Below the pieces are notes generated by a model, which was not told the origin of the DNA, did no database searches, and saw only the letters and a list, made by a program, of their open reading frames with translations. A DNA stretch of 64,000 nucleotides from Rhizobium tumorigenes (GTDB lineage: Bacteria; Pseudomonadota; Alphaproteobacteria; Rhizobiales; Rhizobiaceae), in NCBI RefSeq assembly GCF_003240565.2, contig NZ_CP117255.1:868001-932000 (forward strand). Direction: 5' to 3'. The position numbers and the translations under genes are program-made. Below, one piece after another: positions 9,655 through 19,462 of the stretch (within the stretch, counting starts at the first letter, position 1; every line of letters begins with the position of its first letter).

Positions 9655-10739
9655 TAGCCATCCTCCTGATGAAGCAGGATCGTTGCGCCCAAAGCCAAGG
9701 CGACGACCACGGGTATCCAGGTCGCCACGAAGGGAGGCACAACGCCACTGCTTCCGAATGCCTTTACAAGCACGTTGACGACATAAAGCACGAAGCCTGC
9801 GAGTATTCCACCCAGAATCACGGAGCGTGACTGGTTGAAACGGCTGAATTTTAGAGACACGGTTGCGGCGATGAGAGTCATTGCCACCATGAGGAAGGGT
9901 TGTGAAAGCAGGGAGTTAAACTGCGTCTCCAACGCCTTGGTAGATATACCAAAGCTTCGCGCGATCTCAATTCGATTAGAAAGATCATAAAAAGCAATGG
10001 TTTCAGGCTGTGCCAGCCGCTGGGACACGAAATCCTGTTTCAAATTCGTACGCACGCGCACCGAAGCCTTGTGCGCCGGGACCTCCCCCGGGGCACGCTC
10101 CACAACGCCGGTAAGAAGCCAGTAACCATCTTCCAACTTAGCCGAGTTTGCGTCCTGCCGGAGCACCACGTCGCCCTGTGGATTGAAGTGGATGAAAACG
10201 GCATTCATCAGTGTCATGCCGTTGTCGACGACGGTCTTGGCGCCGATGATGACGTCATCGTCGCGGGCGATCTGGCGCAACCACGGAACGGAGAGCCGGT
10301 TGTGATAGGAAGGGTCGCCGCGCAGGTCTGCCTCGAGTGCGTCCGCTTGCCGCTGGCCCGCTGCAGCGATCGGGTTCAGCACCAGCATGGTCAGCAGGCC
10401 GACGATAAACGCGCCAAAAATGAACGGCGCCATGAATTGCCAGACAGAAATGCCGGCAGCCCTGGCAATCACCAGTTCGTAGCGACGGTTGAGCCCGATC
10501 AGCGTCGTCATGCCGACGAACAGCACGAGGAACGGCATCGTCTGCTGCAGGATGAGCGGCAGGCGGACCGCAGTCATCAGCAGCCCGATGGCGACAGAGT
10601 ATCCGGGAAGGCCGGAAAGCCTGCCGGCATTTTCGCTGAAATCAGCAAGGAAAACGATCGCCGTCACGCCGACGAAGAACCAGCCGGTGGTGATGGCGTA
10701 ACGGAGAAAGAAATAGCGGTTCAGGGTGCCAAAAATCAT
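9654..10739 (-). CDS. lptG: LPS export ABC transporter permease LptG
   Basis: One of the two inner-membrane permeases of the LptB2FG extractor, which pulls LPS from the inner membrane and pushes it along the periplasmic bridge. The 361-residue protein has the YjgP/YjgQ layout: two or three N-terminal membrane helices (about 14-120), a periplasmic beta-jellyroll (about 135-250) and three C-terminal helices (about 275-358). The ATPase LptB is not in this window. The ATG overlaps the lptF stop (ATGA), so the two subunits are translationally coupled. Its stop shares a base with the lptD start. Confidence 0.94.
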   Translation of the reverse strand: MIFGTLNRYFFLRYAITTGWFFVGVTAIVFLADFSENAGRLSGLPGYSVAIGLLMTAVRLPLILQQTMPFLVLFVGMTTLIGLNRRYELVIARAAGISVWQFMAPFIFGAFIVGLLTMLVLNPIAAAGQRQADALEADLRGDPSYHNRLSVPWLRQIARDDDVIIGAKTVVDNGMTLMNAVFIHFNPQGDVVLRQDANSAKLEDGYWLLTGVVERAPGEVPAHKASVRVRTNLKQDFVSQRLAQPETIAFYDLSNRIEIARSFGISTKALETQFNSLLSQPFLMVAMTLIAATVSLKFSRFNQSRSVILGGILAGFVLYVVNVLVKAFGSSGVVPPFVATWIPVVVALALGATILLHQEDG

Positions 10740-11914
10740 GCGTTGCCTCCGCTCGATTTCCCGCTGGAGGCCGGCAGTTTAGCCTGTGCGCGCAGCCACC
10801 AGCCGCTGATGCGATTGCGCAAAGTCGTCGGCATGGTCCGCTTTTTCGTGCGCGACAGCAGGAAGATGCAGATCAGGATCGAACCGATATTGATGGCATA
10901 GAGAACGCCGATGAAATAGGGCGCCGCTTCGATCTGGTTGGCGGCATAGAAATCCGCCCAGCGAAGGCCGAACGAGATGGTGAGCGCAGACACCATCGGA
11001 TGCAGGCGTGCCTCACGATGGGACCGGGCGTCGCCGGCAATGACGAGGGAGATCAGCGCAAAGATCGCCGGCAGCATCCAGTCCGTCAGGCGGCGGTGAA
11101 GTTCGGCTCTGTAACCTGTCGGCTTTGCCTTGTAGTCGGCATCGTTCGGATCGGGATGGAGCAGGAACGGCAGGCTTCTGTCGCCGGAGCGAAGATTGGC
11201 CTGACCACGGCTCTGGCTGAGGTCTGAGAGATCGAAGGAATAGCTGTCGAACTTGATGACCGAGACGTTGCCATCGACGGTTTTGCGGTGCACTTCGCCG
11301 TCATGCATCAGCAGCGATTTGCCGCTCGGATCGACGGCGCCTTCCTTGGCATAATAGATAAGGTCGAAGGCCGGGTCGCGGGAATCGGCGACGAACAGGC
11401 CCTTGAGGATACGGCCGGACATACGCTGAGAGATCTCGACATAGAGACCGTCTTCGATGCGGCGGAAGTTTTTTTCCTCAATGACCGTGGACAGAAGGTC
11501 GGCATAGGCGGCAGCGACCATGTCGCGCGCTGCGACGCGCGCCTTCGGCTCAACCATGTTGTCGACGGCAAAGGAGAAAATGCTGACGGCGACGGCCAGA
11601 AGCATGATCGGGCGGATGATCACCATCCGGTTGGCACCCGCGGCCTCCATCACCGTCAATTCCGAATCGGTGTTCATGGCCGTCAGCGTCTGCGTGATGC
11701 CGATCACCAGGGCGAAAGGCAGCACGACGGGAATGATCGTTGGGAGGATGAGGGTGGCAAGCGTCGCGAACGACCCCATCGACTGGCCGCTGTCCGTCAC
11801 CAGATTGATGCGCTGCAACACCTGAGTCGTCCAGATGATGGCAAGAACCGGCAGCAGCGCCACCAGAAACATCAAACCGACACGCCGGGTAATATAGGAT
11901 TCAAGTAGTTTCAT
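10736..11914 (-). CDS. lptF: LPS export ABC transporter permease LptF
   Basis: The second permease of the LptB2FG LPS extractor. The 392-residue protein starts MKLLESYITRRVGLMFLVAL and shows N-terminal helices (about 10-125), a periplasmic domain (about 130-270), three C-terminal helices (about 285-350) and a basic cytoplasmic tail (SRTKKRTMP onwards). It is the first gene of the leftward operon, so the operon promoter should lie in the 365-bp region shared with pepA. Assignment to LptF rather than LptG follows from gene order and the longer C-terminal tail. Confidence 0.93.
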   Translation of the reverse strand: MKLLESYITRRVGLMFLVALLPVLAIIWTTQVLQRINLVTDSGQSMGSFATLATLILPTIIPVVLPFALVIGITQTLTAMNTDSELTVMEAAGANRMVIIRPIMLLAVAVSIFSFAVDNMVEPKARVAARDMVAAAYADLLSTVIEEKNFRRIEDGLYVEISQRMSGRILKGLFVADSRDPAFDLIYYAKEGAVDPSGKSLLMHDGEVHRKTVDGNVSVIKFDSYSFDLSDLSQSRGQANLRSGDRSLPFLLHPDPNDADYKAKPTGYRAELHRRLTDWMLPAIFALISLVIAGDARSHREARLHPMVSALTISFGLRWADFYAANQIEAAPYFIGVLYAINIGSILICIFLLSRTKKRTMPTTLRNRISGWWLRAQAKLPASSGKSSGGNA

Positions 11915-12279
11915 GCCGGCCCTTGATGCGACGCGTCTCCGAAGCCCTCAGGCCTCGCAGTTCAATTCCTCTACGCTGTTTGTTATTTTTTTGCGACAAG
12001 CGGCACGCGAAAATTTCGTTAATTTCTCGAAATATTTCCATGGTGTGTCGTTTGTGATCGGAGGCGGTTGGCACCCGCTTTGCGGACCCGGCAACTACGC
12101 CTTTCGCACTGCAGATTTCTCACGGACGTAAAGTCGTCGGGTAGGGGTTCGCTAGGGTCGGCACGCGGTTTTTGCTGCGAACTAATGCAGGCTTCGTGGT
12201 CCCGAAGCTTGTATTCAATGGGGAAACCCTAAATGATCCCACACCAGAGACCCGGTATCGGGCACATCGTGGAGCTGAC
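11915..12279. promoter_or_regulatory. 365-bp divergent intergenic region between lptF and pepA
   Basis: This region should hold the promoters of both the lptF operon (leftward) and pepA (rightward). It contains an A/T-rich block at about 11974-12050 with a run of Ts, unlike the surrounding coding DNA. No convincing -35/-10 pair was picked out by eye. A TTG codon at 12172 is in frame with pepA, but the 36 residues it would add do not resemble the enzyme's N-terminus. Confidence 0.5.
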
Positions 12280-13770
12280 ATGTCTGTGAAATTCGAAATC
12301 TCCTTTGCACCCTCGGCGCGGCCGACGACGGGACTGGCTGTGCTTTTGCAGGGTATCGGCAGCGAGCGACCGGCCGGTGCCGAGCAGGTCGATCCTGCCA
12401 ACACCGTCGCCAAGGCAACCCGCATCGCCGGTTATTCTGCAAAGTCGCTGAAAACCCTCGATATCGTCGCGCCGGAAGGGTCCCCCGTCGACAGGATCCT
12501 GGTGATAGGGACGGCTAAGCCGGCCGACATAACGCCGCACGACTGGCTGAAGCTCGGCGGCGTCGCTGCAGCGCGCATGAAGAAGGTCGAGACGGTGACG
12601 GTTTTCGTCGACAGCCCCGGCGCCGACGTCGCTCCGCAGAATGCCGCCGATTTTGCGCTGGGCATGCTGATGCGAGCGTACAGCTTCGACACCTACAAGA
12701 CCCGGAAGGGTGAAGACGACGAGAAGACCTTCAAGGCGATCAAGGTGACCATCGTCACAACCAAGGCTGCGCAAGCCGATGTACTGTTCGGCGATTCGGA
12801 AGCGATTGCGGCAGGCGTCAATCTGGCCCGTGACCTGGTCAACGAGCCGCCGAACGTGCTCGGCCCCGTCGAATTTGCCGCCAAGGCCAAGGAGCTGGAA
12901 AAGCTCGGCGTTACCGTCGAAATCCTGACGGAGCGTGACATGCGGACCCTCGGAATGGGCGCGTTGCTCGGCGTAGCCCAGGGGTCGGTCCGCCCGCCGC
13001 GCCTGGCAATTATGCAGTGGAACGGCGGCAAGCCCGGCGAGGCGCCGATTGCCTTCATCGGCAAGGGCGTCGTCTTCGATACCGGCGGCATTTCCATCAA
13101 GCCATCGGCCGGCATGGAGGACATGAAGGGTGACATGGGCGGCGCCGCTGCCGTCATTGGCCTGATGCACACGCTGGCGGCACGCGGCGCCAAGGCCAAT
13201 GTCGTCGGCGTCCTCGGCCTCGTCGAGAACATGCCCGATGGCAATGCCCAGCGCCCCGGCGACATCGTCACGTCCATGTCCGGCCAGACGATCGAGATCA
13301 TCAACACCGATGCCGAAGGCCGCCTCGTTCTCGGCGATGCCATCTGGTACACAAACGACCGGTTCAAGCCGCAATTCATGGTCAATCTGGCGACGCTCAC
13401 CGGCGCCATTGTGGTTGCCCTCGGCAGCCAGCATGCGGGCCTATTCTCCAACGACGACACCCTTGCGGAACGCCTAACGGCCGCCGGTCTTGCCACCAAC
13501 GAGCGCCTGTGGCGGATGCCGCTGGGCAAGGATTACGACAAGCTGATCGACAGCAAGTTCGCCGACATGAAGAATAGTGGCGGCCGCCAGGCCGGATCGA
13601 TCACCGCCGCCCAGTTCATCAAGCGCTTCGTCAAGGATACGCCATGGGCCCATCTCGATATCGCAGCGACGGCTCTCGGCTCGCCGCTCGACGAGATCAA
13701 CCAGTCCTGGGGTTCCGGCTTTGGCGTCCGCCTGCTCGACGAACTCGTGCGCCGGCACTACGAGCAGTGA
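12280..13770 (+). CDS. pepA: Leucyl aminopeptidase (M17 family)
   Basis: A cytosolic two-metal aminopeptidase that removes N-terminal residues from peptides; E. coli PepA also binds DNA. From the chosen start the protein is 496 residues, the family length. The metal and catalytic motifs are present: [14 protein letters not shown] (from Lys261), KGDMGGAA and [13 protein letters not shown] (Asn342 onwards). The ATG at 12280 was preferred over the in-frame TTG at 12172 because GTGGAG precedes it and [10 protein letters not shown] fits the family N-terminus. holC follows 22 bp downstream, the same order as in many proteobacteria. Confidence 0.95.
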   Translation: MSVKFEISFAPSARPTTGLAVLLQGIGSERPAGAEQVDPANTVAKATRIAGYSAKSLKTLDIVAPEGSPVDRILVIGTAKPADITPHDWLKLGGVAAARMKKVETVTVFVDSPGADVAPQNAADFALGMLMRAYSFDTYKTRKGEDDEKTFKAIKVTIVTTKAAQADVLFGDSEAIAAGVNLARDLVNEPPNVLGPVEFAAKAKELEKLGVTVEILTERDMRTLGMGALLGVAQGSVRPPRLAIMQWNGGKPGEAPIAFIGKGVVFDTGGISIKPSAGMEDMKGDMGGAAAVIGLMHTLAARGAKANVVGVLGLVENMPDGNAQRPGDIVTSMSGQTIEIINTDAEGRLVLGDAIWYTNDRFKPQFMVNLATLTGAIVVALGSQHAGLFSNDDTLAERLTAAGLATNERLWRMPLGKDYDKLIDSKFADMKNSGGRQAGSITAAQFIKRFVKDTPWAHLDIAATALGSPLDEINQSWGSGFGVRLLDELVRRHYEQ

Positions 13771-13792
13771 CCGGTCAAAACGGGATCGCCCG

Positions 13793-14242
13793 ATGACCGA
13801 GGTGCTGTTCTATCATTTGACGGAATCAAAGCTCGAGGACGCCCTGCCGCCATTGCTCGACAAAAGCGTCGAGCGTGGCTGGCGGGTGGCGGTGCAAGGT
13901 CGCGACCCGGCTCGGCGCGACCTGCTCGACAGCCATTTGTGGACATTCCGGGAGGACAGTTTCCTTCCTCATGGCACCGATGCCGGCGAGGCGCCGGAAC
14001 ACCAGCCGGTGCTGCTGACGCTGTCGCCGGAAAATGTCAACGATGCCAAGGTCCGCTTCTTCGTCGACGGTGCGGAAGCTGAAGAGATCGACATCTACGA
14101 CCGCGTCGTCTTCATGTTCGACGGCTACGACCAGTCACAACTGGAAGGCGCCCGGGCCCAGTGGAAAAAGCTGAAAGCCGAGGGTCACAAGCTCACCTAC
14201 TGGCAGCAGACCCAGGAAGGGCGTTGGGAGAAAAAGGCCTGA
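13793..14242 (+). CDS. holC: DNA polymerase III chi subunit
   Basis: Chi joins the clamp-loader complex to single-stranded DNA-binding protein at the replication fork. The 149-residue protein starts MTEVLFYHLTESKLEDALPP, the usual chi N-terminus, and carries the conserved WTFREDSFLPHG and VVFMFDGYDQSQLEGAR stretches. The start at 13793 was chosen over an upstream in-frame start inside pepA because only the shorter product matches chi. The pepA-holC neighbourhood supports the call. A hairpin likely to end transcription lies 10 bp after the stop. Confidence 0.92.
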   Translation: MTEVLFYHLTESKLEDALPPLLDKSVERGWRVAVQGRDPARRDLLDSHLWTFREDSFLPHGTDAGEAPEHQPVLLTLSPENVNDAKVRFFVDGAEAEEIDIYDRVVFMFDGYDQSQLEGARAQWKKLKAEGHKLTYWQQTQEGRWEKKA

Positions 14243-14251
14243 GGAGGCCAG

Positions 14252-14273
14252 ATCTCCCCCTCGCGGGGGAGAT
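14252..14273. terminator. Hairpin between convergent holC and Gfo/Idh genes
   Basis: A perfect 9-bp stem (ATCTCCCCC at 14252-14260, GGGGGAGAT at 14265-14273) with a 4-base TCGC loop lies in the 41-bp gap between two converging genes. There is only a short T/A flank. The CTCCCC/GGGGAG core also resembles dispersed palindromes common between rhizobial genes, such as the one at 40.9 kb. Confidence 0.6.
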
Positions 14274-14283
14274 TTGAAGGCGA

Positions 14284-15225
14284 TCAATCGTGGAACGCTT
14301 CCACGAACTTGCGCTTGCCGAGCATGAAGGCGTCGGCGACGTGGCGGAGGGGGGCGAGGTCGACGTCGGATGTTCCGGCCTTGACGATTTCGGCGAAGCG
14401 GCGGTACAGCGACGGGTATTCCGCCTCCGGTTCGGCGAGCTTTAGTTCTTCGTCGACGAAAAGCTTGGCGCCGCCATCGGCCAGCCGCATCGTGCCCGCC
14501 TCTGTCTCGACGATGATATCCCAGCTCTGCTTGCCTGTCTGGCGCCAGTCGAATTCGGCGTGGACGGGCACTCCCGTGGCGTCCTTGAAGTGCAGGTCGG
14601 CAGCGATGGGTGCATCGCGGTTTTCCGGGAACTCGAGGGTTGCGCCGGTGAGGAAGATGGCGCGAGGCAGGATGTGAGTGACGATCGAAAGGGCGTTGAT
14701 GCCGGGATCGAACACGCCGAGGCCGCCGGCCTGCCAGATCCAGTCCTGGTTCGGATGCCAGTGGCGCACGTCTTCCTTCCAGATGACATGCATGTTCTTG
14801 GTTGTGGTCGCGGCAAGAAAGTCCTTTGCGGCCTCGACGCCCGGTGCGTAGCGCGAATGCCAGCTGGCAAACAGCGACACGCCCTTGGCCTTCGCCAGCG
14901 CTTCGAGATCGTGGACTTCGCTCAGTGTCGCGCCCGGTGGCTTTTCGAGAAACACGTGCTTGCCCGCCGTCAGCGCCTTGTAGGCGGCCTCATAGCGGTA
15001 TTGCGGCGGCATGCACAGCGACACGGCGTTCATCGCAGGAACAGTGGCAATCATCTCGTCGATGGTCGTGAAGCTCTGGATGCCGTCGACGGTGCCGTTG
15101 CGGCTGGCCGTGGCGATCAGGTTGTAGTCCGCATTGGCCGCGATCGACGGCAGGTGCTGGTCGCGGACGATCTTGCCGACGCCGACGATGCCGAGCTGGA
15201 TGGGGGCGGAGGGATTGGAAGACAT
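14284..15225 (-). CDS. Gfo/Idh/MocA family oxidoreductase, sugar 1-dehydrogenase-like
   Basis: This is an NAD(P)-dependent oxidoreductase. From ATG 15225 it is 313 residues: an N-terminal Rossmann domain (LGIVGVGKIVRDQHLPSI), then the EKPPG motif, with the catalytic Lys, at GKHVFLEKPPGATL, then the C-terminal alpha/beta domain. The pattern (VGKIVRDQHLP, SLCMPPQ, FASWHSRYA, KEDVRHWHPNQDWIWQAGGLGVFDPGINALS) resembles the L-arabinose/D-galactose 1-dehydrogenases of Azospirillum and rhizobia, so a role in oxidising aldoses to lactones is likely. An upstream GTG at 15252 is possible but less likely. The gene stands alone, convergent with holC. Confidence 0.85.
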   Translation of the reverse strand: MSSNPSAPIQLGIVGVGKIVRDQHLPSIAANADYNLIATASRNGTVDGIQSFTTIDEMIATVPAMNAVSLCMPPQYRYEAAYKALTAGKHVFLEKPPGATLSEVHDLEALAKAKGVSLFASWHSRYAPGVEAAKDFLAATTTKNMHVIWKEDVRHWHPNQDWIWQAGGLGVFDPGINALSIVTHILPRAIFLTGATLEFPENRDAPIAADLHFKDATGVPVHAEFDWRQTGKQSWDIIVETEAGTMRLADGGAKLFVDEELKLAEPEAEYPSLYRRFAEIVKAGTSDVDLAPLRHVADAFMLGKRKFVEAFHD

Positions 15226-15332
15226 GGGCTTGCTCGCGTTCCGGTGTTTCACTCAAAAAGTATGATTATTTTTGAGCTGTTTGTATCAGAATGCGGGCCG
15301 CGAGCAAGGCCGGGCTTGGTGCGAGCGGCGCC

Positions 15333-16184
15333 TTAGCGGCTCATTTTCAGATCGGCCATGGCAATGACGTTGCCCGGTGCCGCGTCACGCCCGTAGCGGA
15401 GAGTAACAACCTTGTAGCCTTCCTTCTCAAGTCTGTTGAGAAGGCCCGGCAGCATGATCGCTGTGCGCTGGTGGATATCGTGCATGAGGATGATGCCGCG
15501 ACCGCGCCGATGCAGTTCCTCCATGGTCCGCTCGAGGACAACAGCCGGCTTGACGGTGAAATAATCCTTGCTGTCGATATCGACATCCATGACGATCATG
15601 TCGCGCTGGGCAATCGCCGAGCGCAGGCTTTTCGTGTCGGCGAGATAGGGGAAGCGGAAAAAATTGACATCGGTGCCGATAGCTTTCGAGACGGCATTCT
15701 CGCCTTTGACGACCTCGGCTATGGCCATGTCGAAGCTCATCCTTGCGAGATCCGGATGGCGGTAGGTATGGCTGCCGATGGCATTGCCGTCGTCGAGAAC
15801 CTTGCGGGCAATCGCCGGATGGGCGGCGGCCATCTCTCCGACCATCATGAAGGCACCCTTGACGCCGAACTGGTCGAGTGTTGCAAGAATTTTCTCGGTC
15901 TTTCCCGGCATCGGGCCGTCGTCGAAGGTGAGGATGACTTCCTTGTCGGCAAGCTTCAGGTCGTGAAGGGACGAGACCGTCAGTGTGCGACCGGCAAGAT
16001 GGTGCCAGTAGCCTCCCCAGGCGGTCGGCTCCATGGCCACGGGATCGTGGGCCTTGAGCGGCGCAGTGACAGTAGCGCCCGGTGCGTAGGAGGTTTTCAG
16101 CGACATCTCTGTCGTCGGTTTTGTCGCGCAGCCGGCGAGCATCAGGCTGGCCAGGAGGCCGGCGACAACAGGACGTGAAAACAT
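15333..16184 (-). CDS. Polysaccharide deacetylase family lipoprotein
   Basis: This is an exported enzyme of the carbohydrate esterase 4 / NodB-homology group, which removes acetyl groups from N-acetylated glycans. The 283-residue protein has a lipoprotein signal with lipobox LMLAGC (Cys19), so it is probably membrane-anchored. The catalytic motifs are present: LTFDDGP (Asp88, Asp89) and the metal-binding SHTYRH (His139, His143). The C-terminal motif IILMHDIHQRT supplies the usual catalytic His. The substrate (peptidoglycan or an exopolysaccharide) cannot be told from sequence. It is monocistronic, with about 250 bp of non-coding DNA upstream. Confidence 0.88.
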   Translation of the reverse strand: MFSRPVVAGLLASLMLAGCATKPTTEMSLKTSYAPGATVTAPLKAHDPVAMEPTAWGGYWHHLAGRTLTVSSLHDLKLADKEVILTFDDGPMPGKTEKILATLDQFGVKGAFMMVGEMAAAHPAIARKVLDDGNAIGSHTYRHPDLARMSFDMAIAEVVKGENAVSKAIGTDVNFFRFPYLADTKSLRSAIAQRDMIVMDVDIDSKDYFTVKPAVVLERTMEELHRRGRGIILMHDIHQRTAIMLPGLLNRLEKEGYKVVTLRYGRDAAPGNVIAMADLKMSR

Positions 16185-16436
16185 GGGAATCGCTCAATCA
16201 AGGGAGGAATATTGAGACGATATTTTCTGATTATGGTTAACGAGGTGTTGACGAACGCGGCCCGCCCGCAGATGCCACCGTGGTCCCCGCGCGCATGTTG
16301 GCGACTGTTGCCGATCGGCATCAACGTTGGGTTGATCGGCGCGACCACACGTCCTTCAGACTGGGGAGGGAGCGGAAAAGCAAACAGGCTACATCAAGGT
16401 GCGCCTGCTTGCCTGGAGGAGATGCGACGCTGGCGG

Positions 16437-18320
16437 TCACCCAGCCATCGCTGCCTCGTATTCGTCCGAAAGCAACATCCACTGCTCTTCGCTCTTGGCG
16501 ATCTTGGCCATCAGGTCGGCGCGTTCCTTAACCTTGGCTGCGGCCTTGTCAGGAAACTTGTCGTAGATCTCCTGATCTTCCAGTTCGCGGTCGAGAGCCT
16601 GAATCTGCTTCTGCAGTTTCTGGGTCAAAGCCTCGACATCGTTGATCTTTTTCTTCAGCGGCGCGTTTGCGGCGCGCTTGTCGGCGTTGGCCTTGCGCTG
16701 CTCGGCCTTGTTGGCCTTGTCTTCCGGGCTCTTCTTGCCGCCCTTGCCGCCGCGCGATGCGGCGACGATGGTGTTGCGATAATCCTCGAGGTCGCCGTCA
16801 TAATTCATGACGGTGCCGTCCTTGACCAGCCACAGCCTGTCGGCAGTGGCTTCGATCAGATGGCGGTCATGCGAGATCAGGATGACGGCGCCGGAATATT
16901 CGTTCAGCGCCTGGATCAGCGCGTTGCGGCTGTCGATATCTAGATGGTTGGTCGGTTCGTCGAGGATCAAAAGGTTCGGCGCGTCGAAGGCGGCAAGCCC
17001 CATCAGCAGGCGGGCTTTTTCACCACCCGACAGGTCCTTGGCGGCAGTTTCCATCTTGGCGGTGGCAAGGCCCATCTGCGCAACGCGGGCGCGGACCTTG
17101 CCTTCGGTGGCGCCGGCCATGCGGCGACGCACATGCTCGACGGCCGTCTGCTCGGGAATGAGGTCGTCCAGCTGATGCTGGGCAAAGAAGCCGATCTTGA
17201 GGCCCGATGCTGTCTTGACCGAACCCGGTGAGCCCGGAAGGCGGCCGGAGATGAATTTGGCGAATGTCGACTTGCCGTTGCCGTTCGAGCCGAGCAGCGC
17301 GATGCGGTCGTCGGTGTCGATGCGCAGGGTCAGGTGCTGCAGGATTGGCTTGCCGGGCGCATAGCCGACGGAGCCGCTTTCGATAGCGATGATCGGCGAG
17401 GCGGCTTCCTTCTCCGGATCGGGGAACTTGAAGCCCTGGACATTGTCCTCGATGACCGACGAGACGGTGCCCATGCGCTCCAGCGCCTTGACGCGGCTCT
17501 GCGCCTGGCGGGCCTTGGAGGCCTTTGCCTTGAAGCGGTCGATGAAGGATTGCAGATGCTTGCGCGCCGCATCGTTCTTGACCTTGGCCTTCGTCTGCAA
17601 CTCGTTGGCTTCGGCGCGCTGGCGCTCGAACTGGTCGTAGGAGCCGCGATAGAAGGTCAGCTTCTGCTGGTCGAGATGAACGATCGCGTTGACCGCGGTG
17701 TTGAGCAGGTCGCGGTCATGGCTGATGATGATGACGGTGTGCGGATAGCGGCTGATATAGTCTTCCAGCCACAGCGTGCCTTCAAGGTCGAGATAGTTTG
17801 TAGGTTCGTCGAGCAGCAGCAGGTCGGGCTCGGAAAACAGCACGGCGGCGAGTGCCACGCGCATCCGCCAGCCGCCGGAAAAGCTTGAGGCCGGACGCAT
17901 CTGCGCCTCGGCGTCGAAGCCGAGGCCGGCAAGGATGCTGGCAGCCCGCGATTCCGCCGAATGGGCGCCGATGTCGGCCAGCCTCATGTGGATTTCGCCG
18001 ATGCGGTTCGGGTCGGTGGCCGTCTCGGCTTCGGCCAGCAGCGCCTCGCGCTCCTTGTCGGCCTTCAGCACGATTTCCAGCAGGGGCTCTTCCGTACCCG
18101 GCGCTTCCTGCGCGACCTGGCCGATGCGGGCGTTCTTCGGAATGGAGACGTTGCCCGTCTCGCTTTCCATGTCACCGGTGATGATCTTGAAGAGCGTCGA
18201 CTTGCCGGCACCGTTCTTGCCGACGAAGCCGGCCTTGATGCCGGCCGGCAGCGCGATGCTTGCCTGGTCGATGAGAAGGCGCCCGGCGATGCGGGCGGAA
18301 ATGTTGTTGAGCGTGATCAT
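16437..18320 (-). CDS. ABC-F family ATP-binding protein
   Basis: This cytoplasmic protein has two ATPase cassettes and no membrane segment. ABC-F proteins act on ribosomes, in translation quality control or antibiotic protection. The 627-residue protein shows Walker A in each half (GKNGAGKST about 35-43; GSNGNGKST about 345-353), signature motifs FSGGWRMRVALA and LSGGEKARLLM, and Walker B LLLLDEPTNYLD and LLILDEPTNHLD. The linker (about 245-310) is lysine-rich, as expected for the ribosome-interacting P-site tRNA motif. The C-terminal 90 residues are a charged coiled coil (QKLQKQIQALDRELEDQE). It is closest in layout to YheS/Uup types. Confidence 0.92.
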   Translation of the reverse strand: MITLNNISARIAGRLLIDQASIALPAGIKAGFVGKNGAGKSTLFKIITGDMESETGNVSIPKNARIGQVAQEAPGTEEPLLEIVLKADKEREALLAEAETATDPNRIGEIHMRLADIGAHSAESRAASILAGLGFDAEAQMRPASSFSGGWRMRVALAAVLFSEPDLLLLDEPTNYLDLEGTLWLEDYISRYPHTVIIISHDRDLLNTAVNAIVHLDQQKLTFYRGSYDQFERQRAEANELQTKAKVKNDAARKHLQSFIDRFKAKASKARQAQSRVKALERMGTVSSVIEDNVQGFKFPDPEKEAASPIIAIESGSVGYAPGKPILQHLTLRIDTDDRIALLGSNGNGKSTFAKFISGRLPGSPGSVKTASGLKIGFFAQHQLDDLIPEQTAVEHVRRRMAGATEGKVRARVAQMGLATAKMETAAKDLSGGEKARLLMGLAAFDAPNLLILDEPTNHLDIDSRNALIQALNEYSGAVILISHDRHLIEATADRLWLVKDGTVMNYDGDLEDYRNTIVAASRGGKGGKKSPEDKANKAEQRKANADKRAANAPLKKKINDVEALTQKLQKQIQALDRELEDQEIYDKFPDKAAAKVKERADLMAKIAKSEEQWMLLSDEYEAAMAG

Positions 18321-18406
18321 GGGGCGGTTTTGACCGAACTTGCCCTTGAAGGCAAGAGTGTGCGCTGCAATACGGCTCGCGCGACGGCAAACAGTCCGCC
18401 GAAGGT

Positions 18407-19462
18407 TTAAGGGCGCGCGTCCTGGCTGAACAGCTGTATCGGTTGGCGGCGGTTGGCTTGCGCGCTGGCAAGTGCCGCTTCGGCGTGGGCCATCAGCTGG
18501 GCGGCCGAGGGAGCGTCGGTGCTGAGCGCAATGCCGGCAGAGATACTGAGCCGGCCCGGATCGCTCTTGTCGGAAGTCGCATAGACCAGCGTTTCCTCGA
18601 CCGATGTTCGAAGCCGTGCCGCGATTGCCCGGGCGCCTTCGGTATTCACGTCTGTGACCAGGAAGCAGAAGTCGTCTCCTGTCATGCGAACGACGAGATC
18701 GTTTTTCTTGATGCTCTTGCGGAAAAGTCCGCTCAGCTTCTTCAGCAGGTGATTGGCGGCCTGCGGTCCAAACTTGGCGTTGAATGCCCCGAAATCGTCG
18801 ATATCGACCATGACCAGAGCAATCCCCAAGGCGCTGTCCTCCTCATACAATTCTATAAGCCGGTTTATGAGGGCGATCTGGTTGGGCAGACCGGTGATGC
18901 GATCGGTGGCAACGGCTGTGCGGATTGCCGCGTTACCCTTTTCCAGCGTGTCGATCCTGTCCATCTGGTCGGTCAGCTTCTCCGTAAGCCCGGTTTCGTA
19001 GATCATCAGGTTGGTCAGCGAGGCGTTGAGGAAATCCATCTCGGCGGAAAATGCAGCGAGGCTCTGCATCGGGTCTTCGTTGACAGACTGTGTCACCGTT
19101 TCGACGGCCTGAACAAAACTTTGCTTGTGCTTCAGCCCCTCGGCCAGTTGCCCGGCGACGTCGCGCAGCATCCGTGCTGTCTCTGACTGGGTGTTCTCGG
19201 CAACCAACCCGCAATGGCTGACAAGACGGTACCTGAGGCCGATCTCGTCAAGCATGGCCTGCGATGGCTGGCTGCCGAGCATGGTGATCTCGTTCGATAG
19301 GCTGCGGTCGGCGCCGAACAGCGCCTCGTGAAAAAGCTGGTAATTGCGCGGCAATCCGCGGACCTTGAGCTTGGCCATGGCGTGGCCGACCTTCTGGAGG
19401 TCGACCGGGCCGAGCATCGAATTGGCCGAAGTTGCGGCAGCGCCTGGCGTTGGATGTTTCAT
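18407..19462 (-). CDS. GGDEF-domain protein with degenerate active site
   Basis: The 351-residue cytoplasmic protein has an N-terminal helical region of unknown function (about 1-170) and a C-terminal GGDEF domain (about 185-345: TDRITGLPNQIALINRL onwards). The signature loop reads RMTGDDFCFLV, so the first Gly of GGDEF is Thr and the Glu is Asp. The upstream inhibitory-site position reads KKND instead of RxxD. By family knowledge such changes often reduce or abolish diguanylate cyclase activity, so the protein may be a weak enzyme or a receptor for c-di-GMP or GTP. Its promoter must lie in the 255-bp region shared with the divergent ndk. Confidence 0.85.
   Translation of the reverse strand: MKHPTPGAAATSANSMLGPVDLQKVGHAMAKLKVRGLPRNYQLFHEALFGADRSLSNEITMLGSQPSQAMLDEIGLRYRLVSHCGLVAENTQSETARMLRDVAGQLAEGLKHKQSFVQAVETVTQSVNEDPMQSLAAFSAEMDFLNASLTNLMIYETGLTEKLTDQMDRIDTLEKGNAAIRTAVATDRITGLPNQIALINRLIELYEEDSALGIALVMVDIDDFGAFNAKFGPQAANHLLKKLSGLFRKSIKKNDLVVRMTGDDFCFLVTDVNTEGARAIAARLRTSVEETLVYATSDKSDPGRLSISAGIALSTDAPSAAQLMAHAEAALASAQANRRQPIQLFSQDARP

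Noticed and set aside
12172..12279. TTG-initiated N-terminal extension of pepA
   Set aside because: The added residues do not resemble the enzyme's N-terminus, and the ATG at 12280 has a better ribosome-binding site.
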